In this document: one piece after another, positions 8,541 to 16,862 of the stretch | Layout: the number at the start of each line of letters is the position of its first letter | Numbering within the stretch: position 1 is the stretch's first letter | NCBI GenBank assembly: GCA_003250395.1 | Contig: QKGM01000024.1 | Location: forward strand, 1 to 36,386 | Origin: Bacteroidota bacterium | Lineage (GTDB): Bacteria; Bacteroidota; Bacteroidia; Bacteroidales; TTA-H9 | Length of the DNA: 36,386 nucleotides | Direction: 5' to 3' | Made by a program: the position numbers and the translations under genes | Notes under the pieces: model-generated | Database searches by the model: none | What the model was told of the DNA's origin: nothing | Seen by the model: the letters and a program-made list of their open reading frames with translations, nothing else

Positions 8541-9410
8541 ATGTTCATCTCAGGCTTCACCATTGTTCGTAACGCAATCCAATACGACTACCCTGTAGTT
8601 GAAGCTGTAACCTCATTATTACCGGTTTGTAATGAAGTAATCGTTGCCGTTGGGCAAAGTGACGACCAGACCATTGAATTGATTAAAGGAATCGGTAGCC
8701 CAAAGATCAGGATTGTAGAGTCAGAATGGAATATGAAGTTAAGGGAAGGCGGACGTGTATTGGCAATTGAAACGGATAAAGCGATGGAGTCCATTTCTCC
8801 ACAGGCCGATTGGGCATTTTACATTCAGGCTGATGAAATCTTGCATGAAAAATATGCACAGGTTGTTATAAACGCAATGCAAAAGTACCAGAATGACCCA
8901 AACGTGGAAGGACTGCTTTTTAACTACCTGCATTTCTATGGATCATATGATTATATTGGTGATTCGAGGAGATGGTATAGAAATGAAGTAAGAATTATTC
9001 GTCCCGGCAAAGGGATATCGAGTTATCGGGATGCGCAGGGCTTCAGATTGAAAGGGAGAAGATTGAAAGTAAAATCATCAGGAGCATCAATCTATCATTA
9101 TGGTTGGGTAAAACCTCCGGAAAAACAGCAAGCCAAACAGCAGGATTTTCATAAGCTATGGCACAACGATGAATGGGTAAAACGAAACATTATTCAGTCT
9201 GAATTCTTTGATTATTCATCTATTGACAGTCTCGCGCTCTTCAGGGGGACTCATCCTCAGGTCATGCACCCCAGGATTGAAATGCAGAACTGGACATTTG
9301 ACTTCGACCCGACGCGTAAAAACTTTGGTCTTAAAACATGGGTTCTATGGCAATTCGAAAAACTCACAGGAATCAGAATCGGAGAATACAAAAACTACAG
9401 ATTAATATAA
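8541..9410 (+). CDS. glycosyltransferase family 2-like protein
   Basis: A 289-aa soluble protein with a GT-A-like start: SGFTIVRNAIQYDYPVVEAV, then NEVIVAVGQSDDQTIELI, then WAFYIQADEIL (about residues 91-101), where the ADE stands at the DxD-like metal/nucleotide site. The arrangement matches small family-2-type glycosyltransferases found in polysaccharide loci, where a short evolving C-terminal part replaces the usual acceptor domain. The middle carries many aromatic residues and a basic patch (RLKGRRLKVK). No membrane segment was seen. It stands alone rather than in a glycan cluster, between purB and a DUF5606 gene. Donor and acceptor sugars cannot be inferred. Confidence 0.72.
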   Translation: MFISGFTIVRNAIQYDYPVVEAVTSLLPVCNEVIVAVGQSDDQTIELIKGIGSPKIRIVESEWNMKLREGGRVLAIETDKAMESISPQADWAFYIQADEILHEKYAQVVINAMQKYQNDPNVEGLLFNYLHFYGSYDYIGDSRRWYRNEVRIIRPGKGISSYRDAQGFRLKGRRLKVKSSGASIYHYGWVKPPEKQQAKQQDFHKLWHNDEWVKRNIIQSEFFDYSSIDSLALFRGTHPQVMHPRIEMQNWTFDFDPTRKNFGLKTWVLWQFEKLTGIRIGEYKNYRLI

Positions 9411-9414
9411 TTCC

Positions 9415-9422
9415 TATCTTTG
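9415..9422 (+). promoter_or_regulatory. putative -7 promoter box of DUF5606 gene
   Basis: TATCTTTG fits TAnnTTTG and lies 31 bases before the DUF5606 start, just after the stop codon of the glycosyltransferase gene. No -33 partner was visible. Confidence 0.45.
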
Positions 9423-9452
9423 CTACCGTTTAAAACCAATTGATAAAACAAA

Positions 9453-9893
9453 ATGATGGAATTGAAAGAAATCCTTGCCATATCAGGGAAAGGCGGACTG
9501 TTCAAGATGGTTTCGCAGGCGAAAAAAGGTGTTATAGTTGAATCGTTGACCGATGGAAAACGTTTTCCTGCATTTCTGCACGACAAACTGAGCAGCCTTG
9601 AAGAAATAAGCATCTTCACCACCGGAGAAGAAGACAAGCCCCTGAAAGACGTTTTTAAAACTATTTTTGAAAAGTATGAAGGCGGACGAATTCCTGAAAT
9701 TGGTTCTGACAGTAACAGCCTTCGCGGTTGGTTCGAAGAAATTCTCCCTGAGTTTGATAAAGACCGCGTATACATTTCCGATATTAAGAAAGTTATAATC
9801 TGGTACAACCAGTTGCATGACAAGAATCTGCTCGATTTTACTGAGCCGGCCGATGAAATAAAAACCGAAACAGAGGAAAAAGCTGCTGAATAA
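9453..9893 (+). CDS. DUF5606 domain protein
   Basis: A 146-aa protein that I recognise as the DUF5606 family conserved across Bacteroidota; its function is unknown. The N-terminal part ELKEILAISGKGGLFKMVSQ followed by GVIVESLTDGKRFPAF looks like a small beta-barrel fold. The C-terminal part LPEFDKDRVYISDIKKVIIWYNQL is helical, and the tail is acidic and Lys/Glu rich. It has no signal peptide or membrane segment. It has its own promoter-like box and a factor-independent terminator directly behind it, so it is probably a single-gene transcript. The start could be either of two adjacent ATG codons. Confidence 0.85.
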   Translation: MMELKEILAISGKGGLFKMVSQAKKGVIVESLTDGKRFPAFLHDKLSSLEEISIFTTGEEDKPLKDVFKTIFEKYEGGRIPEIGSDSNSLRGWFEEILPEFDKDRVYISDIKKVIIWYNQLHDKNLLDFTEPADEIKTETEEKAAE

Positions 9894-9900
9894 TAAATCA

Positions 9901-9934
9901 AAAAACCGCCCCACTTCTTTGGAGCGGTTTTTTT
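9901..9934 (+). terminator. rho-independent terminator after DUF5606 gene
   Basis: AAAAACCGC at 9901-9909 pairs with GCGGTTTTT at 9924-9932. Two more G-C pairs lie inside after one mismatch, and the stem is followed by a T-run to 9934. It starts seven bases after the DUF5606 stop codon. Confidence 0.85.
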
Positions 9935-9950
9935 ATAATTTTACCGTGCT

Positions 9951-10730
9951 ATGAGAAAATTCATTCACGATTTCCATGTCGTCGAAAACAGGGATTTGAA
10001 TCCTGGACATTTTGTGCTGACACTTAAACCTGATGTTGAATTGACCCCTATTTTTCCAGGGCAATTTACCGAGGTTAGAGTAGATGGATCTGCAAATACA
10101 TTTTTACGTCGTCCACTCTCCATACATGATGTTGACTATAAAGCCAATACAGTTACCCTCCTTGTACAAAAAAAAGGAGATGGAACTAACCGGCTTGCAT
10201 CAATGAAATATGGAGAAACTGTGAATTTGGTGTATCCGCTAGGAAACTGTTTCCACATCGGATCATCAGGTGAGCGTGCTTTGCTTGTAGGTGGAGGATG
10301 TGGGGTAGCTCCTCTTTTGTATTTAGGGAAAGTATTAGCAAAAAGTGGCATCCATGTCACTACACTTATGGGTGCCCGGACAGAAGAATACATCATGGAG
10401 GCTGAACTCTACAAAAGATATGGCGAATTGTTAATCACGACCGAAGATGGGAAAGCTGGAACCAAAGGATATGTAATCCATCATGAAATCTGGAGAGAAC
10501 GTAACTTCTCTTTTGACAGGGTATACACCTGCGGGCCAGACCCCATGATGAAAGCAGTAGCCAGGTTGGCAGCCCGGCATCACGTTCCATGTGAAGTAAG
10601 CCTCGAACAGACAATGGCTTGCGGTGTTGGAGCATGTCTCTGTTGCGTGGTTGAGACAAATGAGGGGAATAAATGCACCTGTACAGATGGTCCGGTATTT
10701 GACCCGAACAATTTAATTAACTGGTTATAA
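9951..10730 (+). CDS. pyrK: dihydroorotate dehydrogenase B, electron transfer subunit
   Basis: Iron-sulfur flavoprotein that passes electrons from dihydroorotate dehydrogenase to NAD in pyrimidine synthesis. An FAD-binding barrel is marked by [10 protein letters not shown] (51-60). The NAD-binding half has [15 protein letters not shown] (111-125) and TCGPDPMM (193-200). The C-terminal 2Fe-2S cluster ligands are Cys224, Cys229, Cys232 and Cys244 (pattern C-x4-C-x2-C-x11-C, the last just before DGPVF). Two extra cysteines, Cys231 and Cys242, adjoin them. The length of 259 aa is normal. The catalytic subunit gene follows after 14 bases, as expected for a PyrK-PyrD complex. Confidence 0.95.
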   Translation: MRKFIHDFHVVENRDLNPGHFVLTLKPDVELTPIFPGQFTEVRVDGSANTFLRRPLSIHDVDYKANTVTLLVQKKGDGTNRLASMKYGETVNLVYPLGNCFHIGSSGERALLVGGGCGVAPLLYLGKVLAKSGIHVTTLMGARTEEYIMEAELYKRYGELLITTEDGKAGTKGYVIHHEIWRERNFSFDRVYTCGPDPMMKAVARLAARHHVPCEVSLEQTMACGVGACLCCVVETNEGNKCTCTDGPVFDPNNLINWL

Positions 10731-10744
10731 TAACTACCTTTTAT

Positions 10745-11662
10745 ATGAAACCATCACTAGAAGTCAAAATTCATAATCTGGTTTTGAAAAACCCTGTCAT
10801 GACTGCTTCAGGAACATTTGGTTATGGACCAGAATTTGAAGATTTCTTCGATCCCTCCACTTTAGGAGGTATCTTTGTTAAAGGGACAACAGGAAAATTA
10901 CGCCAGGGAAACCCATACCCCCGGATGGCGGAGACTCCAATGGGAATGCTTAATGCAGTTGGCCTCCAGAACAAGGGAGTAGACGGGTTTATCAACGATA
11001 TTTATCCAAGGATCAAGCACTATCACACAAACCTGATTGTTAATGTCAGTGGTTCAACAATAGAGGAATATATTGAGGTAGCCGAGAAAATTAACTCATT
11101 GGATCATGTTCCGGCAATTGAGCTCAATATCTCATGCCCAAACGTCAAAGAAGGAGGCATGGCCTTTGGAACAAGTTGCCCTTCAGCTGCTGCGGTAACC
11201 CGAGCAGTAAGGGAAGTCTACCAAAAGACCTTAATCGTTAAACTCTCTCCCAATGTCACCAGTATTGCTGAAATTGCACAAGCAGTTGAAGGTGAAGGGG
11301 CCGATGCTGTATCCGTAATTAACACTTTATTGGGTATGGCAATAAATGCAGAAACTCGTCGGCCGGTACTCAGTACTGTCACTGGAGGTCTGTCAGGACC
11401 CGCTATCAAACCTGTTGCATTGCGTATGGTATGGCAAACTGCCAATGCGATTAAAATTCCGGTTATTGGATTAGGGGGCATCATGACAGCATCCGATGCC
11501 ATCGAGTTTATTTTGGCAGGAGCAACTGCTGTTCAGGTAGGAACAGCTAATTTTATAGATCCGGCTGTTTGTCCAAAGATTATTGAGGGGATTGAAGATT
11601 ACTTGATAAGACATGGCATTGATAATATTAAATCGCTGATAAGTGGTTTAAATATTAACTAG
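10745..11662 (+). CDS. pyrD: dihydroorotate dehydrogenase B (NAD+), catalytic subunit
   Basis: FMN-containing class 1B enzyme that oxidises dihydroorotate to orotate, partnered with the adjacent PyrK. It starts with [24 protein letters not shown]. The active-site loop [17 protein letters not shown] contains the catalytic base Cys131 that marks class 1 enzymes; class 2 enzymes use serine. [30 protein letters not shown] is the C-terminal FMN-phosphate site. At 305 aa the length is standard. It is the last gene of its unit, ending 40 bases before a strong hairpin. Confidence 0.95.
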   Translation: MKPSLEVKIHNLVLKNPVMTASGTFGYGPEFEDFFDPSTLGGIFVKGTTGKLRQGNPYPRMAETPMGMLNAVGLQNKGVDGFINDIYPRIKHYHTNLIVNVSGSTIEEYIEVAEKINSLDHVPAIELNISCPNVKEGGMAFGTSCPSAAAVTRAVREVYQKTLIVKLSPNVTSIAEIAQAVEGEGADAVSVINTLLGMAINAETRRPVLSTVTGGLSGPAIKPVALRMVWQTANAIKIPVIGLGGIMTASDAIEFILAGATAVQVGTANFIDPAVCPKIIEGIEDYLIRHGIDNIKSLISGLNIN

Positions 11663-11702
11663 CCATTATTCAATCTTGTATTAACGAAGTGTAAGTACAT
11701 AG

Positions 11703-11740
11703 AAAGGGGGGCTGTCCATACGTGGACGCCCCCCCTTTTT
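11703..11740 (+). terminator. strong GC-hairpin terminator between convergent genes
   Basis: GGGGGGC at 11706-11712 pairs with GCCCCCC at 11728-11734. After one bulged T, GTCCA pairs with TGGAC around a TACG loop. Five T residues (11736-11740) follow the stem. It lies between pyrD and the opposite-strand lipoprotein gene. The minus strand has only a short T run after the stem, so termination is mainly in the + direction. Confidence 0.88.
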
Positions 11741-11755
11741 ATCTCCATAACTTTA

Positions 11756-12886
11756 TTAAAAATCAGTAGGGCGGAAACTTAATGCAGGTTTCGTCCCAGG
11801 GATTGCCTTTTTTTCAACTGATCCGCTTCCAGGATAGTAAGCATAAGTATTTACAGGAATGAGGTTGTAATTACCCCCTGAAACCTCTAAATCAAAAACT
11901 CTCCAGGTATTCCCGGAACCAGAAGTAAATGTAGGAGCAGTAAATGAGGATACAAGACCAGCAACATCGTATACCTCAACCCTTGCAGGTGAATTCATTA
12001 TACCAAGTCCACCTTCTGTACTCTGGGTTGAATAGTTGTATACAGAGAAACGGTATAAACCATCGTGGAACGACTCAATTGTTGTAGTCTCAGGTCCATA
12101 GCTTTGTGTATCGTCAACATCAAGATTAACATCACTTCCGGTAGGGTCTTTATCAACATAGTACATATGGAACCTGCCACCTTCATTAAGAGGACCAGTC
12201 AGATGAGAATCGAGATCAGAAGGTGATTCACCCCAGGTAAGGATAATACGAAGACTTCCAATACCCACGTTCTCCACCAGAGTAATCTGAGGCATGATAA
12301 ACTCGCCACTCGTAATTGTCACTTCTGAGATAATGCGGGTAGTAAAACCAGAAGCCCTGACTACCACTACAAATACACCATAGGCCATTCCATTAATTTC
12401 AAAGTTACCGTATTCATCAGTAACAATAACGAAATCAGCATTTACAAGCGTAGTATCCGTTGCGATACCATTACTTGATTTTGCCCCTGATGAGGTAAAT
12501 GCGATTGTTGCATTAGCCAGTCCTGTACCGGTCTGACTATTGATAATCGTACCTGTCATGATTGTTCCACCAGTCAGTACAGTATTTTTAGAAGCATCGG
12601 ACGAAATGCTGATCGCTTCTTCAAATGTTTCATATCCGGGTACTACTATCTGTAATGTATAAGAACCTTTATTTACACCTGAGAATGAATATTTCCCTTC
12701 ATTGTTCAGTGTGGCAGTATAGGCAACGGTCGACTCCGACATCAGGTTAACAGTACCCTGCTTCACCAGACGATCAGAGACATTTTTAACCTGGCCCGTA
12801 AGCGAATAAGTGCCTGAATCTTCATCTTTACTACAGCCTGCAAATAGAATTGTCATTGCAAGCAGAAAATAAATTGCTTGTTTCAT
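11756..12886 (-). CDS. lipoprotein with carboxypeptidase-regulatory-like and C-terminal beta-sandwich domains
   Basis: A 376-aa predicted lipoprotein. A hydrophobic signal ends in the lipobox LFAGC with acylation at Cys18. Two Ig-like carboxypeptidase-regulatory repeats follow: about 27-100 (LTGQVKN, GKYSFSGVNKGSYTLQIVVPGYE) and about 107-205 (GTIINSQTGTGLANATI, GNFEINGMAYGVFVVVVRASGF). The C-terminal part (about 210-340) contains LRIILTWGESPSDLDSHLTGP and GLYRFSVYNYS. This resembles the YfaP/DUF2135-type sandwich, in which a DLD-type acidic motif may bind calcium. Acidic residues after the lipobox (CSKDEDSG) resemble the surface-export signal of Bacteroidota lipoproteins. Its role is unknown; adhesion or surface scaffolding is only an inference. 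It diverges from the porin gene. Confidence 0.72.
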   Translation of the reverse strand: MKQAIYFLLAMTILFAGCSKDEDSGTYSLTGQVKNVSDRLVKQGTVNLMSESTVAYTATLNNEGKYSFSGVNKGSYTLQIVVPGYETFEEAISISSDASKNTVLTGGTIMTGTIINSQTGTGLANATIAFTSSGAKSSNGIATDTTLVNADFVIVTDEYGNFEINGMAYGVFVVVVRASGFTTRIISEVTITSGEFIMPQITLVENVGIGSLRIILTWGESPSDLDSHLTGPLNEGGRFHMYYVDKDPTGSDVNLDVDDTQSYGPETTTIESFHDGLYRFSVYNYSTQSTEGGLGIMNSPARVEVYDVAGLVSSFTAPTFTSGSGNTWRVFDLEVSGGNYNLIPVNTYAYYPGSGSVEKKAIPGTKPALSFRPTDF

Positions 12887-12897
12887 AGAATTTGAGT

Positions 12898-12935
12898 GTT
12901 AAGTTAAGTATTAGATGTTAAATTAAGTATAGAAT
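12898..12935. repeat. two tandem 19-bp units in the lipoprotein gene leader
   Basis: GTTAAGTTAAGTATTAGAT (12898-12916) is directly followed by GTTAAATTAAGTATAGAAT (12917-12935), with 15 of 19 positions identical. The pair lies between the putative -7 box and the start codon of the minus-strand lipoprotein gene, so it would be in the 5' leader. Confidence 0.6.
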
Positions 12936-12942
12936 TGTGGAT

Positions 12943-12950
12943 CAAAGATA
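12943..12950 (-). promoter_or_regulatory. putative -7 promoter box of lipoprotein gene
   Basis: The minus strand reads TATCTTTG, matching TAnnTTTG, 57 bases before the lipoprotein start codon. No -33 partner was seen. Confidence 0.45.
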
Positions 12951-13026
12951 ACTATATTATACATATATCGGATATGCACATAATCAAAAAAACCGGCCGC
13001 TTAAAAACTTTTCAGTATTAAAAAAA

Positions 13027-13065
13027 GCATTAGCATAATTAACATTAACTTAATGCATAATTCCA
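13027..13065. promoter_or_regulatory. repeated AT-rich elements upstream of porin gene
   Basis: GCATAATT occurs at 13033-13040 and again at 13055-13062, exactly 22 bases apart (about two helical turns). TTAACA-like hexamers lie between them (13030, 13039, 13050; the 13039-13050 step is 11 bases). This spacing is what direct-repeat operators of response regulators look like. No binding protein is identified, and AT-rich sequence can give such repeats by chance. Confidence 0.3.
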
Positions 13066-13123
13066 ATTAGTTCAGAAATTTGCCGAAATTTTTACACTAA
13101 ATTAACAAATTAATCAAATCAAA

Positions 13124-14317
13124 TTGAAAAAACCGTTGAAACTAGTGTTGACAGCCATTGCCTGTCTTACACTCATTATTCCTGCCATAGCGCAGGTGGA
13201 AACAGACGAAAAAGCCTATATACACTTTGATAAAGGGCTTGGTTTTACTGCTCCAGACTCGATATTTGGTATTAACATTCGTTTCAGAATGCAAAACAGA
13301 ATCCAGATGACAACCGAAAGTGATGAAGACTTTTCAATTGATAAGGCTGAAGCTCTTGTCAAAAGACTAAGGCTCAGGTTTGACGGTTACCTGGGAGGGC
13401 CTAATTTCACATATTATCTTCAATTGGCTTTTACAAGGAGTGATCAGGATTGGGAAGGAAGTCATGAACCAAACCTCATTCGTGATGCAATGATTTATTA
13501 CAGGTTCAATAGTAACTTTTATATTGGTATGGGACAGGGAAAATTACCAGGAAATAGGCAGCGGATTACAAGTTCAGGACAGCAACAATTCCTTGATAGA
13601 AGCATTAGCAGCAATGACTTCAATATTGATCGTGATTTTGGTGTATTTGCATATTACACCCTCTTCAATAAAACAATGCCTGTTAATCTGAAAGCAGCGA
13701 TTTCGAGTGGCGAGGGGCGAAATAGTCCATCATCTGATAACGGTTTCGCATATACAGGTCGTCTGGAATGGCTCCCGTTAGGATCATTTGCCTGCGATGG
13801 TGATTTTAGTGAAGGTGACCTATATCGTGAAAAAACGCTAAAGATCGGTATTGGTGGAGGGATGAGCTTAAACCAGAGAGCAGTAAAAACATTGGGACAA
13901 CGTGGCTCATATATGGTCAATCCTCATGATATTACGTCGGTATTCGCTGATATTGTTATGAAATATAATGGTTGTGCATTGTATGCCGAATTCATGAGCA
14001 GAAGCACGAAAGGGACAGCTTTTGATAGTGATGATTCTGAAGCCCTCTATGTTTTAACAGGACACGGTGTAAACGGGCAAATAAGTTATCTCATCGGACG
14101 TTATTGGGAGATAGCTGCACGTTATTCAAAGATCATACCCGATAAGGAAATCAAAAGTCGTGAGCCTGAGTCATCAATGGCGACTATTGGTATTAACAAG
14201 TATCTGAATAACCACAAAGTAAAACTTCAACTTAACCTCAGCCACTGTGAGGAGATTTATCAAGCAGCTACCAAACGCGAATTTCAAATCGGTTTTCAGG
14301 TAGAGGTCGGAATATAA
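13124..14317 (+). CDS. outer membrane porin, phosphate-selective porin O/P family
   Basis: A 397-aa predicted beta-barrel with a signal peptide (KKPLKLVLT then a hydrophobic run, cleavage after AIAQ near residue 24). Alternating hydrophobic strands with aromatic ends follow, for example RLRLRFDGYLGGPNFTYYLQLAFT and RDAMIYYRFNSNFYIGMGQGKLPGNRQ. The latter resembles the conserved OprO/OprP-type core, where the chain folds back as a constriction loop. The gene ends with a typical barrel terminus (FQIGFQVEVGI). Anion or phosphate selectivity is known for some members but is not shown here. The start is TTG, the only codon giving an intact signal peptide with Lys-Lys at positions 2-3. Confidence 0.82.
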   Translation: MKKPLKLVLTAIACLTLIIPAIAQVETDEKAYIHFDKGLGFTAPDSIFGINIRFRMQNRIQMTTESDEDFSIDKAEALVKRLRLRFDGYLGGPNFTYYLQLAFTRSDQDWEGSHEPNLIRDAMIYYRFNSNFYIGMGQGKLPGNRQRITSSGQQQFLDRSISSNDFNIDRDFGVFAYYTLFNKTMPVNLKAAISSGEGRNSPSSDNGFAYTGRLEWLPLGSFACDGDFSEGDLYREKTLKIGIGGGMSLNQRAVKTLGQRGSYMVNPHDITSVFADIVMKYNGCALYAEFMSRSTKGTAFDSDDSEALYVLTGHGVNGQISYLIGRYWEIAARYSKIIPDKEIKSREPESSMATIGINKYLNNHKVKLQLNLSHCEEIYQAATKREFQIGFQVEVGI

Positions 14318-14361
14318 AACATCGCATTAGAGACAATTGACCAATCTATTAACTAACCAAA

Positions 14362-14401
14362 AGTGAAGGGGATAAATGGTTACCCACGCATTCCCTTCAC
14401 T
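14362..14401. terminator. inverted repeat between convergent genes, possible terminator
   Basis: AGTGAAGGG (14362-14370) and CCCTTCACT (14393-14401) form a perfect 9-bp stem with a 22-base loop. One arm lies inside the last codons of the minus-strand TM2 gene. On the minus strand the stem is followed by a short T run (TCACTTTTGG). On the + strand no T-run follows. It may end the minus-strand operon. Confidence 0.4.
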
Positions 14402-14739
14402 ATAGCTACCACCTCATTCATCATTTGTCGATTGAATTCAAATGTAAGCGCCCGGTGATTGATAAGATCAACAATTGTACCTATAAGGCATAACCCACCA
14501 GTAAAAAAATAAAGAACTCCCATCCCTACCTGATTGAGGATAAAACGATGAATACCAGCAAACCCAAAGAAACCAATCAAACAAGTAAACAGAATCATTT
14601 GAGGGTCTTTCCTCCTGTATCTATACATATTGGCAAACAACTGAAAATCTGCATCATTAAAACCCATACTAACAGACTGAGCATATGCCATTTCATCTGG
14701 TTCTAGCTCTGGCAACAGATTATAAAATGGATGAATCAT
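14380..14739 (-). CDS. TM2 domain membrane protein
   Basis: A 119-aa inner-membrane protein of the TM2 family. The N-terminal half (1-47) is acidic then basic and probably cytosolic (LFANMYRYRRKDP). Two close membrane helices follow, about 48-68 and 72-93 (ILFTCLIGFFGFAGIHRFIL, then MGVLYFFTGGLCLIGTIVDLI). The GIHRFILNQVGMGVLYFFTGG turn is the family signature. Function is unknown. It is the last gene of a minus-strand run, 17 bases after the DUF2752 gene. A TM2-DUF2752 pair of this kind recurs in Bacteroidota. Confidence 0.85.
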   Translation of the reverse strand: MIHPFYNLLPELEPDEMAYAQSVSMGFNDADFQLFANMYRYRRKDPQMILFTCLIGFFGFAGIHRFILNQVGMGVLYFFTGGLCLIGTIVDLINHRALTFEFNRQMMNEVVAIVKGMRG

Positions 14740-14756
14740 GATTAAATAAATTAAGA

Positions 14757-15071
14757 TTATTTCAAATGTTTGATAATTTGACGATTCTTTTTAAACAGGG
14801 TTACAATACGCCAAATTAAAATGAGTACTGCAGGTATTCCCAGCCAGTGCATCATCACAGACTCTTTAAATTCACCGTGAAAAAGCAGTATTATACTTCT
14901 GCCAAGACCACATCCCGGGCAAAACGACCAACCAAGACTCTTCAAAGGGCAAAGACTTGAATGCGTTGAGAAATCTACTGAAGAAAAGGCCAACCACACG
15001 AGTATACAAACCCATATAACCATCTCTGAATAAAGCCTGATAAACATCCAGATAGTTGCTCTTTTTCCCAT
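14757..15071 (-). CDS. DUF2752 membrane protein
   Basis: A 104-aa protein with about two membrane helices (about 15-33 and 70-92) and the conserved cysteine motif CPLKSLGWSFCPGCGLGRS (Cys41, Cys51, Cys54) of DUF2752. The closely spaced CPGCG could bind metal or undergo redox, but this is unproven in the family. It starts three bases after the murB stop codon and so is very probably co-transcribed and translationally coupled with murB. The TM2 gene follows it. Confidence 0.85.
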   Translation of the reverse strand: MGKRATIWMFIRLYSEMVIWVCILVWLAFSSVDFSTHSSLCPLKSLGWSFCPGCGLGRSIILLFHGEFKESVMMHWLGIPAVLILIWRIVTLFKKNRQIIKHLK

Positions 15072-15074
15072 ATC

Positions 15075-16091
15075 TTACCAAAAATTAACTTCAGGCTCAA
15101 GTGTAACACCAAACTTCTTATGAACGGAAGTAATGATCTCATCAGCAAGTGCAATAATCTCATCGCCGGTTGCTTTACCATAGTTCACCAGGACTAAAGC
15201 CTGCAAGGGCCATACTCCTGCTTCACCTCTTTTAAACCCCTTCCAACCGCATTGCTCGATAAGCCAACCCGCTGCAACTTTTGACATGACATCATTAATC
15301 AGATAAACGGGTGCCTGTGGATTTTCAACCGTGAATCTTTTCGCCTCGGCACCATACAATACTGGATTCTTGAAAAAACTACCTGCTGACCCAACTTCAT
15401 GTATTTCTGGCAGTTTAGACCTTCGTATTTCGCGAATTACCTGAACGATATCAATTGGGTTAGGGCTTTGAATTCCTTTGCGTTTCAATGTACCTTCAAC
15501 TTGTTCATACCGGATTGAAGGAGAAGGTCTCTTTGTTAATCGTATTGTAACCTCTGTTATGATATATCGTTCTCTTCCTTCATGTTTAAAGAGGCTGTCC
15601 CGATATCCAAAACGACATTCACCAGCAGTCATCTCATTAAAACGTCCGGTTTGCAAATCAAAAGCTCTCAGCGAATGAAATACATCTTTAATTTCAACGC
15701 CATATGCTCCGATATTTTGTATTGGAGCACTTCCCACCTTTCCAGGGATCATTGTCAGATTTTCAATACCCCAAAGTTTTTTATCAGCAGCGTAATTTAT
15801 CAATTTTTCCCAATCGCATCCTCCTCCGGCACGAACCAATACATCTCCCGACGGCAATTCAGAACTTGTGATACCATCAATTTCCATTTTTAAAATCAAA
15901 GCCTCCATATCCTTGCGAATAAGAAGGTTGCTTCCCCCTCCCAAAACCTTTAAGGGCAAATTTAATTCATGTGACGCATCAACTGAATCAAGAATATCCT
16001 GTTCTGTATATGCCATGGCAAAAGATCTGGCATAAATATCAAAGCCAAATGTATTGTATGGCTTCAAAGATTGATTGAAAATTAATTGCAT
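15075..16091 (-). CDS. murB: UDP-N-acetylenolpyruvoylglucosamine reductase
   Basis: Cytosolic FAD enzyme that reduces UDP-GlcNAc-enolpyruvate to UDP-MurNAc in peptidoglycan precursor synthesis. The start SLKPYNTFGFDIYA and the FAD loop VLGGGSNLL (49-57) are typical. IPGKVGSAPIQNIGAYG is the conserved FAD/substrate segment. GSAGSFFKNP holds the serine proton donor, and LEPEVNFW at the end supplies the catalytic glutamate. The 338-aa length and the GWKGFKRGEAGVWPLQALVLVN segment fit the type I (E. coli-like) form with the Tyr loop. The neighbours are envelope proteins. The start was chosen at the ATG giving the standard N-terminus. Confidence 0.95.
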   Translation of the reverse strand: MQLIFNQSLKPYNTFGFDIYARSFAMAYTEQDILDSVDASHELNLPLKVLGGGSNLLIRKDMEALILKMEIDGITSSELPSGDVLVRAGGGCDWEKLINYAADKKLWGIENLTMIPGKVGSAPIQNIGAYGVEIKDVFHSLRAFDLQTGRFNEMTAGECRFGYRDSLFKHEGRERYIITEVTIRLTKRPSPSIRYEQVEGTLKRKGIQSPNPIDIVQVIREIRRSKLPEIHEVGSAGSFFKNPVLYGAEAKRFTVENPQAPVYLINDVMSKVAAGWLIEQCGWKGFKRGEAGVWPLQALVLVNYGKATGDEIIALADEIITSVHKKFGVTLEPEVNFW

Positions 16092-16103
16092 AGTATAAAC
16101 AGG

Positions 16104-16847
16104 TTAAAGCTTTATCAGTTTTCCATCTCCGAATTGTTTGACTGATATATTATCTGGATTTCCAATATAACCGATATTTCCATTGGAGAAAAACTCAGTA
16201 TTCAATGTTCCATGATCTGTTGCCCTTACCTTGATTAAATTACTTCCATGATGTGCAACAAACAAATAGGCTGCTGGCAAATTTTCAGCATTCACAGGAC
16301 CAAACCCGTCACCATAGAGATAGAAGTTTTGGGTCTCTCCTGATAATCTCACATTAGCCGCTCCGTTAAAAATTTGGCATCGTAAATCCTTAGTATGAAA
16401 AGCCAGATCAACGGCCCCAGCTCCATCAACATATTCAACAGCCAATGTATCAGCATTTAACTCTCCTTCTGAGAATATGTTACCAGAGGAGAGAATAGAA
16501 AGATATTTTATATCAGTTACTGTCAGGTATACATCAGCCACGAATCCAAGGTCCCGCAAAAATGCGCATTCATTCTGGTCAGTAATGGTAAGTATATGTC
16601 CATTAAAAGAAGTTGATATCCAAGGCAAAATGTTTGATCCTCCTTTTAATACAACACGGGGGGAATAACTCTGGTTGATGATAACATTCATCTCACCTCT
16701 TATTATTATCGAGTCAAAAGGCTGTAATACCTCCCTTTCGTCAGTAATTAATTCTCCTTTTGTATGAAAGCACTCCTCACCTGAACAACCTCCAAAAACA
16801 GCAAGTATTATGACGAAAACAATTTGATTAACAAGAGATTTAAACAT
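16104..16847 (-). CDS. GIN-domain (DUF2807) lipoprotein
   Basis: A 247-aa predicted lipoprotein with a hydrophobic signal and lipobox FGGC (acylation at Cys21). A right-handed beta-helix-like domain of the DUF2807/GIN (putative autotransporter adhesin head) family follows from about residue 40. The repeated pattern of Asn, Gly and Val (FDSIIIRGEMNVIINQ, LSILSSGNIFSEGELNADTL, GAANVRLSGETQNFYLYG) is typical. These proteins are common in Bacteroidota and are thought to be surface or periplasmic, but their role is unknown. It lies between the PagL-like gene (15 bases upstream) and murB (12 bases downstream), so it belongs to the same minus-strand operon. Confidence 0.85.
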   Translation of the reverse strand: MFKSLVNQIVFVIILAVFGGCSGEECFHTKGELITDEREVLQPFDSIIIRGEMNVIINQSYSPRVVLKGGSNILPWISTSFNGHILTITDQNECAFLRDLGFVADVYLTVTDIKYLSILSSGNIFSEGELNADTLAVEYVDGAGAVDLAFHTKDLRCQIFNGAANVRLSGETQNFYLYGDGFGPVNAENLPAAYLFVAHHGSNLIKVRATDHGTLNTEFFSNGNIGYIGNPDNISVKQFGDGKLIKL

Positions 16848-16862
16848 AGTTTTCTTCTACTT

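Noticed and set aside
9395..9901. 168-codon minus-strand frame
   Set aside because: Antisense to the DUF5606 gene, which is longer in conservation and fits the promoter and terminator.
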